Origin: a bacterium
GTDB taxonomy: Bacteria; Cyanobacteriota; Vampirovibrionia; Gastranaerophilales; Gastranaerophilaceae
Direction: 5' to 3'
Assembly (NCBI GenBank): GCA_017433195.1
Contig: JAFRHR010000052.1
Location: forward strand, 1-39,004
Length of the DNA: 39,004 nucleotides
This document shows positions 1 to 7,202 of the stretch, in pieces (positions within the stretch are counted from its first letter, which is position 1; every line of letters starts with the position of its first letter). Under the pieces are notes generated by a model, which worked only from the letters and a program-made list of their open reading frames with translations, was not told where the DNA came from and did not search any database. The position numbers were made by a program, and so were the translations under genes.

Positions 1-310
1 CTCAGCTTCAAAAATCCTGTCGGATTTTTCCGCTTCGCGCTACACATGATTGTATTGAATTTGCTCCACGCTCGGTTTTTAGATTGGATACAAATTATTG
101 CTCCACGCTCAAAGTAGTAGAAACAACATCTTGGATTATTTCCGCTCGCCAACTCTTCACTCAGCTTCAAAAATCCTGTCGGATTTTTCCGCTTCGCGCT
201 ACACATGATTGTATTGAATTTGCTCCACGCTCGGTTTTGTCGTTGCTTCGTTATCACTGCCGCAACTTCAAACCTCGCTATCCGGAATTTCATTCCGTCC
301 GCAAATTCAA
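1..310. repeat. Complex dispersed repeat, left copy, with an internal 79-bp direct repeat
   Basis: Positions 1-79 and 160-238 are the same 79-bp sequence, separated by an 80-bp linker. Each unit contains a small hairpin (AAAAATCC-TGTC-GGATTTTT) and words such as GCTCCACGCTCGG. The reverse complement shares blocks in the same order with 2440-2805: GCGAGCGGAAATAATCC, GAGCAATAATTTG, AAAACCGAGC and AATCCG..AGGATTTTTGA. The short ORFs that cross it have no ribosome binding site and simply follow the repeat, so I treat it as non-coding. The window starts inside the element, so its left end is unknown. Confidence 0.8.
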
Positions 311-311
311 C

Positions 312-337
312 AAAAAAAAACCTTTCTGATCGAAAGG
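312..337 (-). terminator. Intrinsic terminator on the minus strand
   Basis: Read on the minus strand, a 6-bp stem (CCTTTC/GAAAGG, 5-nt loop) is followed by nine T residues. No minus-strand protein gene lies to its right before the plus-strand gene at 687, so it must end a short transcript. This is the main reason for proposing the small RNA at 312-415. Confidence 0.65.
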
Positions 338-415
338 CCCTTGGAATCTTTTGTATAATTCCTCGTGTGTGTAGAAGGTTAGTGTAGGTTGTATGAAAGG
401 TTTGGAGTTGTGTGC
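312..415 (-). ncRNA. Predicted small RNA, about 105 nt
   Basis: A minus-strand interval between a promoter-like element (421-457) and an intrinsic terminator (312-337). The interval from 415 to 338 has no ATG on this strand, so a peptide is unlikely. The 5' half is C/A-rich and mostly unstructured (AACTCCAAACC, AACCTTCTACACACAC). The 3' half has a GGAAT/ATTCC hairpin and then the terminator stem. CCTTCT-like stretches can pair with Shine-Dalgarno sequences, so base-pairing regulation is possible. The start site is estimated and I recognise no known family. Confidence 0.4.
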
Positions 416-420
416 TGTCT

Positions 421-457
421 TGTATATATATAAAGTATTTTTATATACTATGATTGC
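421..457 (-). promoter_or_regulatory. Third, weaker copy of the shared upstream element
   Basis: On the minus strand this has CAAT, 16 bases, ACTTT, then a run of TA steps. That is the same order and spacing as the elements at 20532-20573 and 26405-26447. The GTATATATAC palindrome is degenerate here and the CGGGAA tail is absent. It would place a start site near 415, at the beginning of the predicted small RNA. Confidence 0.4.
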
Positions 458-686
458 CTAAAGTATATAAATTTGTTACAAAAATTAATATATTACCCTA
501 AAAACCTTTTATATCGGGCTTCTTCTATTTTTGTTTATTTCATTTATACACCATTCAGAGGATATATTTGCATATTTTCTAAAGAGTTTAAAACACATGT
601 CGATAAAGCATGTTGACTTATTAAATAAAAACATTAAATACCACCATGTATATGTAAGTAAAATTGAATAGATAGGAGAACATACT

Positions 687-2345
687 ATGGGTATGGCAGC
701 ATCACAGGCAAGATATTTATCACTTGTCGCAAGAAAAACCAATGTTGAATGGGAAGGTCAACAAATTAACCAGTCAAGAACAGCACTGGCAAACAAGACC
801 GCAGCATTATTTAACCAGATGTTAGGAATGCAGGTACCAGATTGTCCGGATTGTACTGATTTCACAAATGTACAGTATTCGTTCACAGACGGCTTGAACG
901 CCTCAGTAATTGATAAGTATTATCAATTATCTTCACCTGACCCCGAATACAACTATGTAGTAACACACCACTACAACACAAACGTTTACACAGGATCTGT
1001 TAAAAAACTGAATGACCCGCAGGTAAGTTTCGGAGACAGAAACTATGTCGAGAATTTCCCTGCACGAATTGAAACAGAACAATATGCAGATGCGGTAAAT
1101 TCAAGAAGACACCTTTATAAAGAATGGCAAGTCGCAACCTTACAGCTTAAAAATGATAAGGCCGAAAATCCTGATTATATAACAAAACAAGCATTAGGCG
1201 GAGGGCAAGGAGATAAGACAATAGCCAATGACTATGACGGATATACATATGATGATAGCGATGGAGAATCCGGAAAACTCTCATGGGTATTCAAGAAAAT
1301 TTCAGATGCTAATTTTGAAAATGATATGTCTTTAATAGATGGAGAATTACAAGCCTTTTTAGATACGGATACTTTTAAAGATGAAATTGCAACTTATCGA
1401 ACAGCTCATACTACGCCACCTGAATCCGACTATACAGATATTCAAGTGCTAAAAGAAATTCTGCTTCGTGATGATGACGGGAACTACTGCAGAAAAGACA
1501 AAATAGCAGCGACAGTTGCTGACGCAACGAAAAAATTCTCAATTTATAACATTGAAGATTCTGTTGCACATTCAGAAAAAGTTGTCGCAGATGCAAAGAA
1601 AGCTTATGATGACAATGAAGCAATAATAAATCATTTTCATGAAACATACAGAATTAATCCGAAATATGTCGGAAACTGTGAATTAACGGAATTAACTCCT
1701 CCGTTAACAGATGATGAATGGGCTGAATTATCACAGTGTGTTAAAGATTTTGATAATAACAGTTATAATACATTCTTACAGGAATACTTCGATATTGATC
1801 CGGATACCCCTGATTATTTCCCTCAATATACTTACAGAGGTGATGGCGTATTCAAATTCACGTTAAACGGCGTTACCCAGTATACTACAATGGCAGATTT
1901 GGCAATGAGTTATATCAACGCTAATGATCCTCCGGGGAACGATATCGATTCGCAATACAAACTGGAATACTACAATGCTTCATACATTGAAACACCAATT
2001 GAAAAAACAGAAAGAGCATTGTTAGAAACAGACGGACAGGGCAGATTTAAATCAGTAAGATTTGAAGATGACAGCGTAACATACACTTTGAATTGCGAAA
2101 CAAAAGTAAATGAAGAAGCGTATAACGATGCAATGAATCAGTACTACCATGACGTATACTTATACGAAAAAGCAATTGCTGATATCAACGCTAAAACAGA
2201 AATCATTCAAAACCAGGATAGAACTCTTGAATTACGTCTGAAACAGTTAGATACAGAGCAAAGTGCTCTTTCAAACGAAATCGATGCAGTTAAAAAAGTT
2301 CTCAAAGACAACATCGAAAAGAGTTTCAAGACATTCGGAGAATAA
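687..2345 (+). CDS. Unrecognised 552-residue protein with helical N-terminus and C-terminal coiled coil
   Basis: I cannot assign a function. The start is well supported (TAGGAGAA, then ATG). There is no signal peptide. Residues 1-45 look like an amphipathic helix beginning MGMAASQARYLSLVARK. The middle (about 50-440) is rich in Asp, Asn and Tyr and has a cysteine pair (CPDCTD) near residue 55. Residues about 480-552 are a strongly predicted coiled coil with LELRLKQLDTEQSALSNEID and end in a short SFKTFGE tail. Conserved ends around a variable acidic middle suggest a secreted or assembled structural protein, but that is inference. The gene stands alone, has a long AT-rich 5' region, ends at a strong terminator and is bracketed by inverted dispersed repeats. 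Confidence 0.85.
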   Translation: MGMAASQARYLSLVARKTNVEWEGQQINQSRTALANKTAALFNQMLGMQVPDCPDCTDFTNVQYSFTDGLNASVIDKYYQLSSPDPEYNYVVTHHYNTNVYTGSVKKLNDPQVSFGDRNYVENFPARIETEQYADAVNSRRHLYKEWQVATLQLKNDKAENPDYITKQALGGGQGDKTIANDYDGYTYDDSDGESGKLSWVFKKISDANFENDMSLIDGELQAFLDTDTFKDEIATYRTAHTTPPESDYTDIQVLKEILLRDDDGNYCRKDKIAATVADATKKFSIYNIEDSVAHSEKVVADAKKAYDDNEAIINHFHETYRINPKYVGNCELTELTPPLTDDEWAELSQCVKDFDNNSYNTFLQEYFDIDPDTPDYFPQYTYRGDGVFKFTLNGVTQYTTMADLAMSYINANDPPGNDIDSQYKLEYYNASYIETPIEKTERALLETDGQGRFKSVRFEDDSVTYTLNCETKVNEEAYNDAMNQYYHDVYLYEKAIADINAKTEIIQNQDRTLELRLKQLDTEQSALSNEIDAVKKVLKDNIEKSFKTFGE

Positions 2346-2399
2346 TAAAACAATACATCCCATTAAAATGTCCAAACTTATCTATCATTTCATATATAG

Positions 2400-2428
2400 A
2401 CTGTCTGAATTTCAGGCAGTTTTTTTTT
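2400..2428 (+). terminator. Terminator of the 552-residue gene
   Basis: A 9-bp stem (ACTGTCTGA / TCAGGCAGT, one G-T pair) with a 3-base loop, followed by eight T residues, about 55 bases after the stop codon. Confidence 0.85.
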
Positions 2429-2439
2429 GCAAATTTTGC

Positions 2440-2805
2440 GTAGAGTGAGCAACGAAGTTGCGAAACTCGAAGTAGCGCAGAGCAAAATTCGCGGCAATTT
2501 TACGATAGTAAAATATAGCGAATGACTGCGATGCGTGAAGCAATAATTTGCATTCAATCTCAAAACCGAGCACGGAGTAAAACCAATACAATTTCGGTAG
2601 GGTGGAGATGAGCGCAGCGAACGAAACCCGTAAGAGCATATAGCCCGTTTGAGCGACAAAATCCGGTAGGATTTTTGAGCACTCTGCCGAAGAAAACAAT
2701 TAAGTATTGTTTTCTGAGAGGTAGAAGAGTTAGCGAGCGGAAATAATCCAAGATGTGGTTTCTCCTACTTTTTTGTGTAGAGCAATAATTTGCATTCAAT
2801 CCTTA
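2440..2805. repeat. Complex dispersed repeat, right copy (inverted relative to 1-310)
   Basis: It shares ordered blocks with the reverse complement of 1-310, including GCGAGCGGAAATAATCC near 2733 and GAGCAATAATTTGCAT near 2780. It also carries a 10-bp inverted repeat AGAAAACAAT/ATTGTTTTCT at 2691-2715 and an AAAATCC-GGTA-GGATTTT hairpin near 2659. GAGCGNAGCGAAC-like words recur. Overlapping ORFs on both strands have no ribosome sites and I regard them as spurious. The copy is longer and more diverged than the left one. Confidence 0.7.
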
Positions 2806-2840
2806 TCTCAAACAGCCCCTAATTCAAGATGACGAATCAT

Positions 2841-2920
2841 CACCTCATCCTAACCTTCCCCTCAAGGGGAAGGAACAATACACCCTCTCCTGTTAGTAGA
2901 GTGCATGAGTGAGGTAACAA
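2841..2920. repeat. Intergenic palindromic repeat with CACCTCATCC end
   Basis: Starts with CACCTCATCC, contains an 8-bp hairpin CCTTCCCC/GGGGAAGG at 2854-2873 and then ACCCTCTCCTGTTAG, and ends GTGAGGTAAC. The block CCCTCTCCTGTTAG recurs, inverted, at 35723-35792 together with a GGGTGAGGTG end. This looks like a degraded member of a small palindromic repeat family. Confidence 0.45.
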
Positions 2921-2959
2921 TTATTTACCCACCTCCATCCTCCCTAATTAGGGAGGATG
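2920..2959. repeat. Palindromic repeat with a 24-bp perfect palindrome
   Basis: Positions 2936-2959 are a perfect 24-bp palindrome centred on CCCTAATTAGGG. Next to it lies TTATTTACCCACC. A homologous element occurs at 29213-29254 in the opposite orientation with the same GGTGGGTAA neighbour. Confidence 0.6.
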
Positions 2960-3025
2960 CCTGTTGTTGCTGAATTTATGAAGCATACAACGGCAGGAGG
3001 GTAGTTTATACTTTCCTACTCATGC

Positions 3026-3038
3026 TATACTTTACCTA
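3026..3038 (+). promoter_or_regulatory. Extended -10 promoter placing the start site at the mrnC ATG
   Basis: TGCTATACT (extended -10) ends at 3031, seven bases before the ATG at 3038. No Shine-Dalgarno sequence lies between. A transcript from this box would begin at or beside the A of the start codon. Confidence 0.45.
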
Positions 3039-3406
3039 TGGACGAAATTTGTTTAAGAAATTATGCACATTTGGGCGATGCGGTCTGGGAATTATTTGTC
3101 AGAGAAAAAACAGTCTTTAAAACCCAAAAAGCAAAGAATTTGCACTCGCTTACGACAAAGCATGTCTGCGCAGGATTTCAAGCGGAACTTTTAAATTTTC
3201 TGACGGACAAACTGACAGAAGACGAAAAAGAGTTAGTAAGAAAGGCAGGAAATATTCCCGTTCCCATTGCAAGACGAAACATGCAAAAGGAATACCGAAT
3301 GTCGACATCTTTTGAGGCACTAATAGGCTGGTGCTATCTTAACGATAAAAAAAGACTTGAAGAATTGTTTGAGATTATATCAAATTCCGAAATTTTTCTG
3401 ATATAA
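3038..3406 (+). CDS. mrnC: Mini-ribonuclease III
   Basis: A 122-residue protein made of the RNase III catalytic domain only, without the double-stranded-RNA-binding domain; this is the hallmark of Mini-III, which matures the ends of 23S rRNA in Bacillus. Family features are LGDAVWELFVRE near residue 12 (the acidic GDA(V/I)YE-type helix), K..N.H..TT, RKAGN and STSFEALIGWCYL with the second acidic site. Length matches the family. There is no ribosome binding site, and the -10 box sits directly before the ATG, which suggests a leaderless mRNA. It is a monocistron followed by a mobile palindromic repeat; in Firmicutes the gene usually follows cysS, which is not the case here. Confidence 0.9.
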   Translation: MDEICLRNYAHLGDAVWELFVREKTVFKTQKAKNLHSLTTKHVCAGFQAELLNFLTDKLTEDEKELVRKAGNIPVPIARRNMQKEYRMSTSFEALIGWCYLNDKKRLEELFEIISNSEIFLI

Positions 3407-3451
3407 TTATTTCGTAATTGTATACTGTTTTTAAACAATTTAGGGCAAAAC

Positions 3452-3552
3452 TGTCATGCTGAACTTGTTTCAGCATCTTACAAACATCGTAAAAGAAAAA
3501 TAAATTTTCAATTGCATAATTTGACAGACCATGAAACTATTTCAGGGTGACA
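3452..3552. repeat. TGTCA-bounded palindromic repeat, copy 1
   Basis: A 101-bp element that begins TGTCATGCTGAACTTG and ends TTCAGGGTGACA. The two half-palindromes (ATGCTGAA..TTTCAGCAT and TGAAAC..TTCAGGGTG) surround a variable AT-rich centre. Related copies occur at 4287, 31598, 36430, 37538 and 38957. Confidence 0.8.
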
Positions 3553-3596
3553 ATATAAACCTAAAATCATTAATTAGACAGGGGGAGTTTTGAGAG

Positions 3597-4232
3597 ATGG
3601 ATTTAAGTAATTTAACTACATACATGCCTTTTTTGATAAAAGCAGGTTATGTCTTATTATATCTTTTATTTGCCTATATTTTGGGTTCAATTTCAACCGG
3701 TTTTATAGCAGTTAAACTTTTAACGGGACAGGACATAAGAGAAGTCGGCAGCGGCTCGACCGGTGCTACAAACGTAAAAAGAGTTTTGGGTACAAAATGG
3801 TTTTTTATCGTTTTGCTTACAGACGGTATTAAAGGAATTTTGACAGTCGTACTTGCAAGATATTTCTTTACCGACACGGCAGGGTTTATAACTGTTTTGA
3901 GTGCGGTTTTCGTTCTTTTGGGACACAGCAAATCCGTATTTCTTAAATTCAAAGGCGGGAAATGTGTTGCAACAGGGGTCGGAACAATTCTAGGTCTAAA
4001 TCCGCTTGTCGGTTTAATTGTTGCGGCAATTTGGGGCGCAATAACTTATATTTCAAAATACGTTTCTTTGGGCTCAATTATTGCACTACCTTTATCTGCA
4101 GTGATTATGTACTTTATGGATTCTCATATTGCATACTCAATTTACTGTTTAATCGGCGCAATTTATATTGTATGGCTGCACAGATCAAATATTGCAAGAT
4201 TAATCAATAACAGTGAAAGCAAAGTCAGATAG
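3597..4232 (+). CDS. plsY: Acyl-phosphate:glycerol-3-phosphate acyltransferase PlsY
   Basis: Integral membrane enzyme that transfers an acyl group from acyl-phosphate to glycerol-3-phosphate, the first step of phospholipid synthesis with PlsX. The 211 residues match the family. Signature regions are GSISTGFIAVKL (motif 1 region, about 30), REVGSGSTGATNVKRVLG (about 48-65), LLTDGIKG (about 75) and GHSKSVFLKFKGGKCVATG (about 107-125), the glycine-rich phosphate-binding loops. Several hydrophobic segments are visible. The start at 3597 follows GGGGGAG. plsY often neighbours der (7203), which here lies 3 kb away on the other strand. Confidence 0.95.
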   Translation: MDLSNLTTYMPFLIKAGYVLLYLLFAYILGSISTGFIAVKLLTGQDIREVGSGSTGATNVKRVLGTKWFFIVLLTDGIKGILTVVLARYFFTDTAGFITVLSAVFVLLGHSKSVFLKFKGGKCVATGVGTILGLNPLVGLIVAAIWGAITYISKYVSLGSIIALPLSAVIMYFMDSHIAYSIYCLIGAIYIVWLHRSNIARLINNSESKVR

Positions 4233-4243
4233 AGGGATTCTAT

Positions 4244-4286
4244 TGTCATGCTGAGACTTTAGCCGAAGTATCTCTTGAATTAATAT
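4244..4286. repeat. Partial TGTCATGCTGAGA element
   Basis: Begins TGTCATGCTGAGACTTTAGCC and ends at the next full repeat. It looks like half of a related element, truncated or invaded by the copy at 4287. Confidence 0.5.
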
Positions 4287-4352
4287 TGTCATGCTGAACT
4301 TGTTTCAGCATCTTTTCAATTCTTTAGATCCTGAAATAAATTCAGGATGACA
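4287..4352. repeat. TGTCA-bounded palindromic repeat, copy 2
   Basis: A short 66-bp version: TGTCATGCTGAACTTG at the left, TTCAGGATGACA at the right, with a reduced centre. It lies between plsY and the convergent gene at 4367. Confidence 0.75.
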
Positions 4353-4366
4353 GTTTATTTTGATGT

Positions 4367-5698
4367 TTAATTATTAAACGACTTTTTATAAAGCATTTCC
4401 CCGTAATCTAAGGCTTCTTTTCGGCCTGCAACGGGTAATTCCGCATTATTTTCTTTATCAATATTGTGTCTTAAAAACTTATTCAGAGCCTTTGGCAGTG
4501 CAAAACCAATCAATGCCGTATTTGCAATAAGTGATGCCCAGTATAAGCCCGCACCGACATTTTTTGTCTTTTTAAGACATTCTTTTGAAAGACCTTTTTC
4601 ATTTTCCAAGGTATTGAAATTCTTAATTCCGAGTTTGAATTTCTGGACAAAATTCAGGTTCTCACCTTTATCTTCCATAATTTTTGTGCCGAGGAATTTG
4701 TCTGCTGTACGCCCCATAATATTATTTAATAAATAATCCCCGCCAAAGAACATAGCAAAAAGTCCCGCATCTCTTAAAGCCCTGTCTTTTCTTTCGTTTT
4801 CGTCACGGGAAGAAATTATTTTTGCAGGGAAACTCGATAATGCCCAAATTGAAGCATAAATTGTTTTTGACATGTTTGTCCCTGAAGTATATTCAAAACG
4901 GTCCGGGTTATCGGATATTTTCTTCAGAACTTTATTCTCAACTTCGTTTAATAAACCTTCGCCTTTTTCGGCCTTTGCAAAGTTTTTGCTCAAACCTTTT
5001 GTAACGGTTTTTGAAAACAACAATGCAGGCACAACACAACATGCCAGATTAAGAGCCAATTTTAAACCTTTATTTTGTTTTTTATCCGAATCATTTTTTA
5101 AATTAAAACCTGCCGAAAAGTCCTTTCGGTTTGTTCGTTTTTCCGTTGTTTCCGTTGCAATCCATGGGATTGCAGACCACATCGCAGCGGTTGTCATAAA
5201 GTCAGTTGTCAAAACTTTTTCGTGAACATCAAGCAAATCTTTTTTCAGTTTTTCAGGGTTGTCATAACGGTCATAAATTTCATCATACGCTTTTTTATGT
5301 TCGTTTGTTCCTGCTTTTTTATCAAATATCTTTGCAGTTTCATCAAGTCCTTGCTTTAAATCCGCATCAGGCTTCAGATACTTTTTCGGAACCTGAATAA
5401 TTTTCTTCCCGACATCTTCAAGCGATTTTGTAATACCTTTATTTTTAAGAAAATGCTTGTTATATAGGGGTAAAAGCATTAATGGAGTTAAGTATGATGC
5501 GGCGAGATAAACCCCACCCATAATTGCACGTTCCTGCGCCTCGTATTTGTTATTAGACATTATACACTGAGGAACAGTGCTTCCGCCTATTGTAACAATT
5601 CCCCTGTTTATAAGTGTGTGATTTTGAACGTAAGCAGTTGTATTATATAAGTCAAACCTTTTAAAAGGTAATGTATTTTTAACTTCTTTGCATTCCAT
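4367..5698 (-). CDS. Unrecognised membrane-associated protein, 443 residues
   Basis: No family recognised. I chose the ATG at 5698; an in-frame TTG at 5710 would add four residues, and neither start has a clear ribosome site. Hydrophobic segments are seen near residues 58-80 (MGGVYLAASYLTPLMLLPLY), 215-235 (LNLACCVVPALLF), 310-330 (FAMFFGGDYLL) and 385-410 (LYWASLIANTALIGFALP). They are separated by long Lys/Asp/Glu-rich stretches. A helical membrane or membrane-attached protein is likely. It is the second gene in a minus-strand pair with the SIMPL protein gene (49-bp gap). Probably restricted to this lineage. Confidence 0.75.
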   Translation of the reverse strand: MECKEVKNTLPFKRFDLYNTTAYVQNHTLINRGIVTIGGSTVPQCIMSNNKYEAQERAIMGGVYLAASYLTPLMLLPLYNKHFLKNKGITKSLEDVGKKIIQVPKKYLKPDADLKQGLDETAKIFDKKAGTNEHKKAYDEIYDRYDNPEKLKKDLLDVHEKVLTTDFMTTAAMWSAIPWIATETTEKRTNRKDFSAGFNLKNDSDKKQNKGLKLALNLACCVVPALLFSKTVTKGLSKNFAKAEKGEGLLNEVENKVLKKISDNPDRFEYTSGTNMSKTIYASIWALSSFPAKIISSRDENERKDRALRDAGLFAMFFGGDYLLNNIMGRTADKFLGTKIMEDKGENLNFVQKFKLGIKNFNTLENEKGLSKECLKKTKNVGAGLYWASLIANTALIGFALPKALNKFLRHNIDKENNAELPVAGRKEALDYGEMLYKKSFNN

Positions 5699-5747
5699 GA
5701 TATATTTCAATCTTATTCAGTGATTGAGGTTAGTCAAATTAATTTTG

Positions 5748-6470
5748 TTACTTAATTTTGAATGTTACGTTTGCAACGGCTGTTATCTTTTTATCAATTG
5801 TTGAAGTATCGTTTATTCCCATATCGGAAACATTTGTTGAATCAACAGGAGTAATCTGATAAACGCCCATTCTTACTGATTTTACTTTACCCACATTGCT
5901 TCCTGTCGGTTTTAGCATTGATTTTGCTCTGTTTTTTGCATCCTGTGACGCTTTTTCAAGCAGAGAAACCTTTAAATCAGCCATCTTTGAATAATCGTAA
6001 GAAGGAGTTCTTACTTCAATATTAATTCCCTGGTTAATAAGACCTGTAATATCGTTTGAAATTTCTCTTATAACTTCAACATTATCTGATGAAATTAAAA
6101 CCGGCTGATAGTAGTTATATGCTTCGGGTATATTTGTTGAATAACCTGTTTTAGGGTCGTTTTTATAAACATCATAACCGTTTGATGTTTTAAGTTCTAT
6201 ATTTTTTATTCCTTTATCTTTTAAATACTTTTCAACTTCTTTATACTGATTTTGAGCGGTTGCATAAGCCTCCTGCTTTGTCGGTTTCTTAACATGTATA
6301 TCAAATTCCAAAGAACCTTTGTCAGATTTAACTATCTCAAAAGCGGAACCCGTAACCGAGATTTCATTTCTTGCCATTGCTGATGATGCAATTTTTGTTG
6401 AAACAATAAGAGCAAGACCTATTAAAGCGCCCAAAGTTAATATCTGAAATTTTTCTAATTTTTCTAACAT
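5748..6470 (-). CDS. SIMPL (DUF541) domain protein with N-terminal membrane anchor
   Basis: A 240-residue exported protein. Residues about 11-33 form an uncleaved signal or anchor helix (LTLGALIGLALIVSTKIASS). The rest matches SIMPL/DUF541 proteins: an opening ISVTGSA strand, a KGSLEF strand, a long helix-rich middle and the closing ITAVANVTFKI strand. Family members are periplasmic or surface oligomers, some linked to oxidative stress or signalling, with no settled biochemical role. The start is set by AAGGAGAG eight bases before the ATG. It is probably transcribed together with the gene at 4367. Confidence 0.85.
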   Translation of the reverse strand: MLEKLEKFQILTLGALIGLALIVSTKIASSAMARNEISVTGSAFEIVKSDKGSLEFDIHVKKPTKQEAYATAQNQYKEVEKYLKDKGIKNIELKTSNGYDVYKNDPKTGYSTNIPEAYNYYQPVLISSDNVEVIREISNDITGLINQGINIEVRTPSYDYSKMADLKVSLLEKASQDAKNRAKSMLKPTGSNVGKVKSVRMGVYQITPVDSTNVSDMGINDTSTIDKKITAVANVTFKIK

Positions 6471-6568
6471 AATAAACTCTCCTTTTATACTTCGGATTAT
6501 AACAAAAACATTATTTCATTGCTTAAAAAATTTTTTATGATATCTTAAAAGAAAAGGGGATACAAGCT

Positions 6569-7153
6569 ATGAGAATTTCTGCGGTTGATACACAAAACAC
6601 AAATTTTAACGGGATTTATGTACATACGATGAGTTCAAAATTTTCAAAGGCACAAAAGGTTGTTGCCGAAAAAATAAAACAGACATTAAGAACTCCTTAC
6701 CAGCAATTCGATTGCAAGACTGCCGAAAATTATTATAAAAACAATTACAATACAGATTTTCTGCTTGCAGCAGGCGAAGGTGATTCCGTAATATTAAGCG
6801 GAACAAAAGATATGCGTAACAAACATGGGCAGGAAGTTTTCAGTGACACATTTAGAATCGGAGAATTTGACAAAAATTTTGAAAAACAAAGTATGTTAGA
6901 TGAAGTTCAAAAATCCGTAGTAAAAGACAGAGACAAATCAAAAACAGGTATGTTAATAGGGGAATTTTTTGTTGCCGGTTTAATGATTTTAGCATCTATA
7001 TTTCAAAACCCCATTCATTCAAAAGGCGACAAATTAAAAGAAAAGTCCGTTATTGAAAATGCAGATACTCTTAAAATCAGCAAAGACACTCTAAAACAAG
7101 GCGCTGATACTATATTTACCGACACAGCAAAAGTTATGAAAAAGATAAAGTAA
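6569..7153 (+). CDS. Hypothetical protein with one C-terminal membrane segment, 194 residues
   Basis: Not recognised. AAAAGGGGA before the ATG supports the start. The N-terminus is short and polar and contains NTNFNGIYV. Residues 30-125 are mixed helix and strand with many Lys and Asp. Residues about 138-156 are a single hydrophobic helix (GMLIGEFFVAGLMILASIF). The last 38 residues are charged and Lys/Asp-rich. The topology suggests a tail-proximal membrane anchor. It stands alone between the SIMPL gene (divergent) and der (convergent). Confidence 0.75.
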   Translation: MRISAVDTQNTNFNGIYVHTMSSKFSKAQKVVAEKIKQTLRTPYQQFDCKTAENYYKNNYNTDFLLAAGEGDSVILSGTKDMRNKHGQEVFSDTFRIGEFDKNFEKQSMLDEVQKSVVKDRDKSKTGMLIGEFFVAGLMILASIFQNPIHSKGDKLKEKSVIENADTLKISKDTLKQGADTIFTDTAKVMKKIK

Positions 7154-7202
7154 ATCGGCTTTGGTAATCACTGAATCCCCTTCAATGTGAAAACAAACTA
7201 AT

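Noticed and set aside
1-238. Two 79-bp repeats with an 80-bp spacer, as a possible CRISPR remnant
   Set aside because: Only two units, each far too long for a CRISPR repeat, with no cas genes; related sequence recurs elsewhere as a dispersed repeat.
2390-2800. Overlapping minus-strand ORFs of 79-95 residues
   Set aside because: They lie entirely in the dispersed repeat, have no ribosome sites and overlap each other in different frames.
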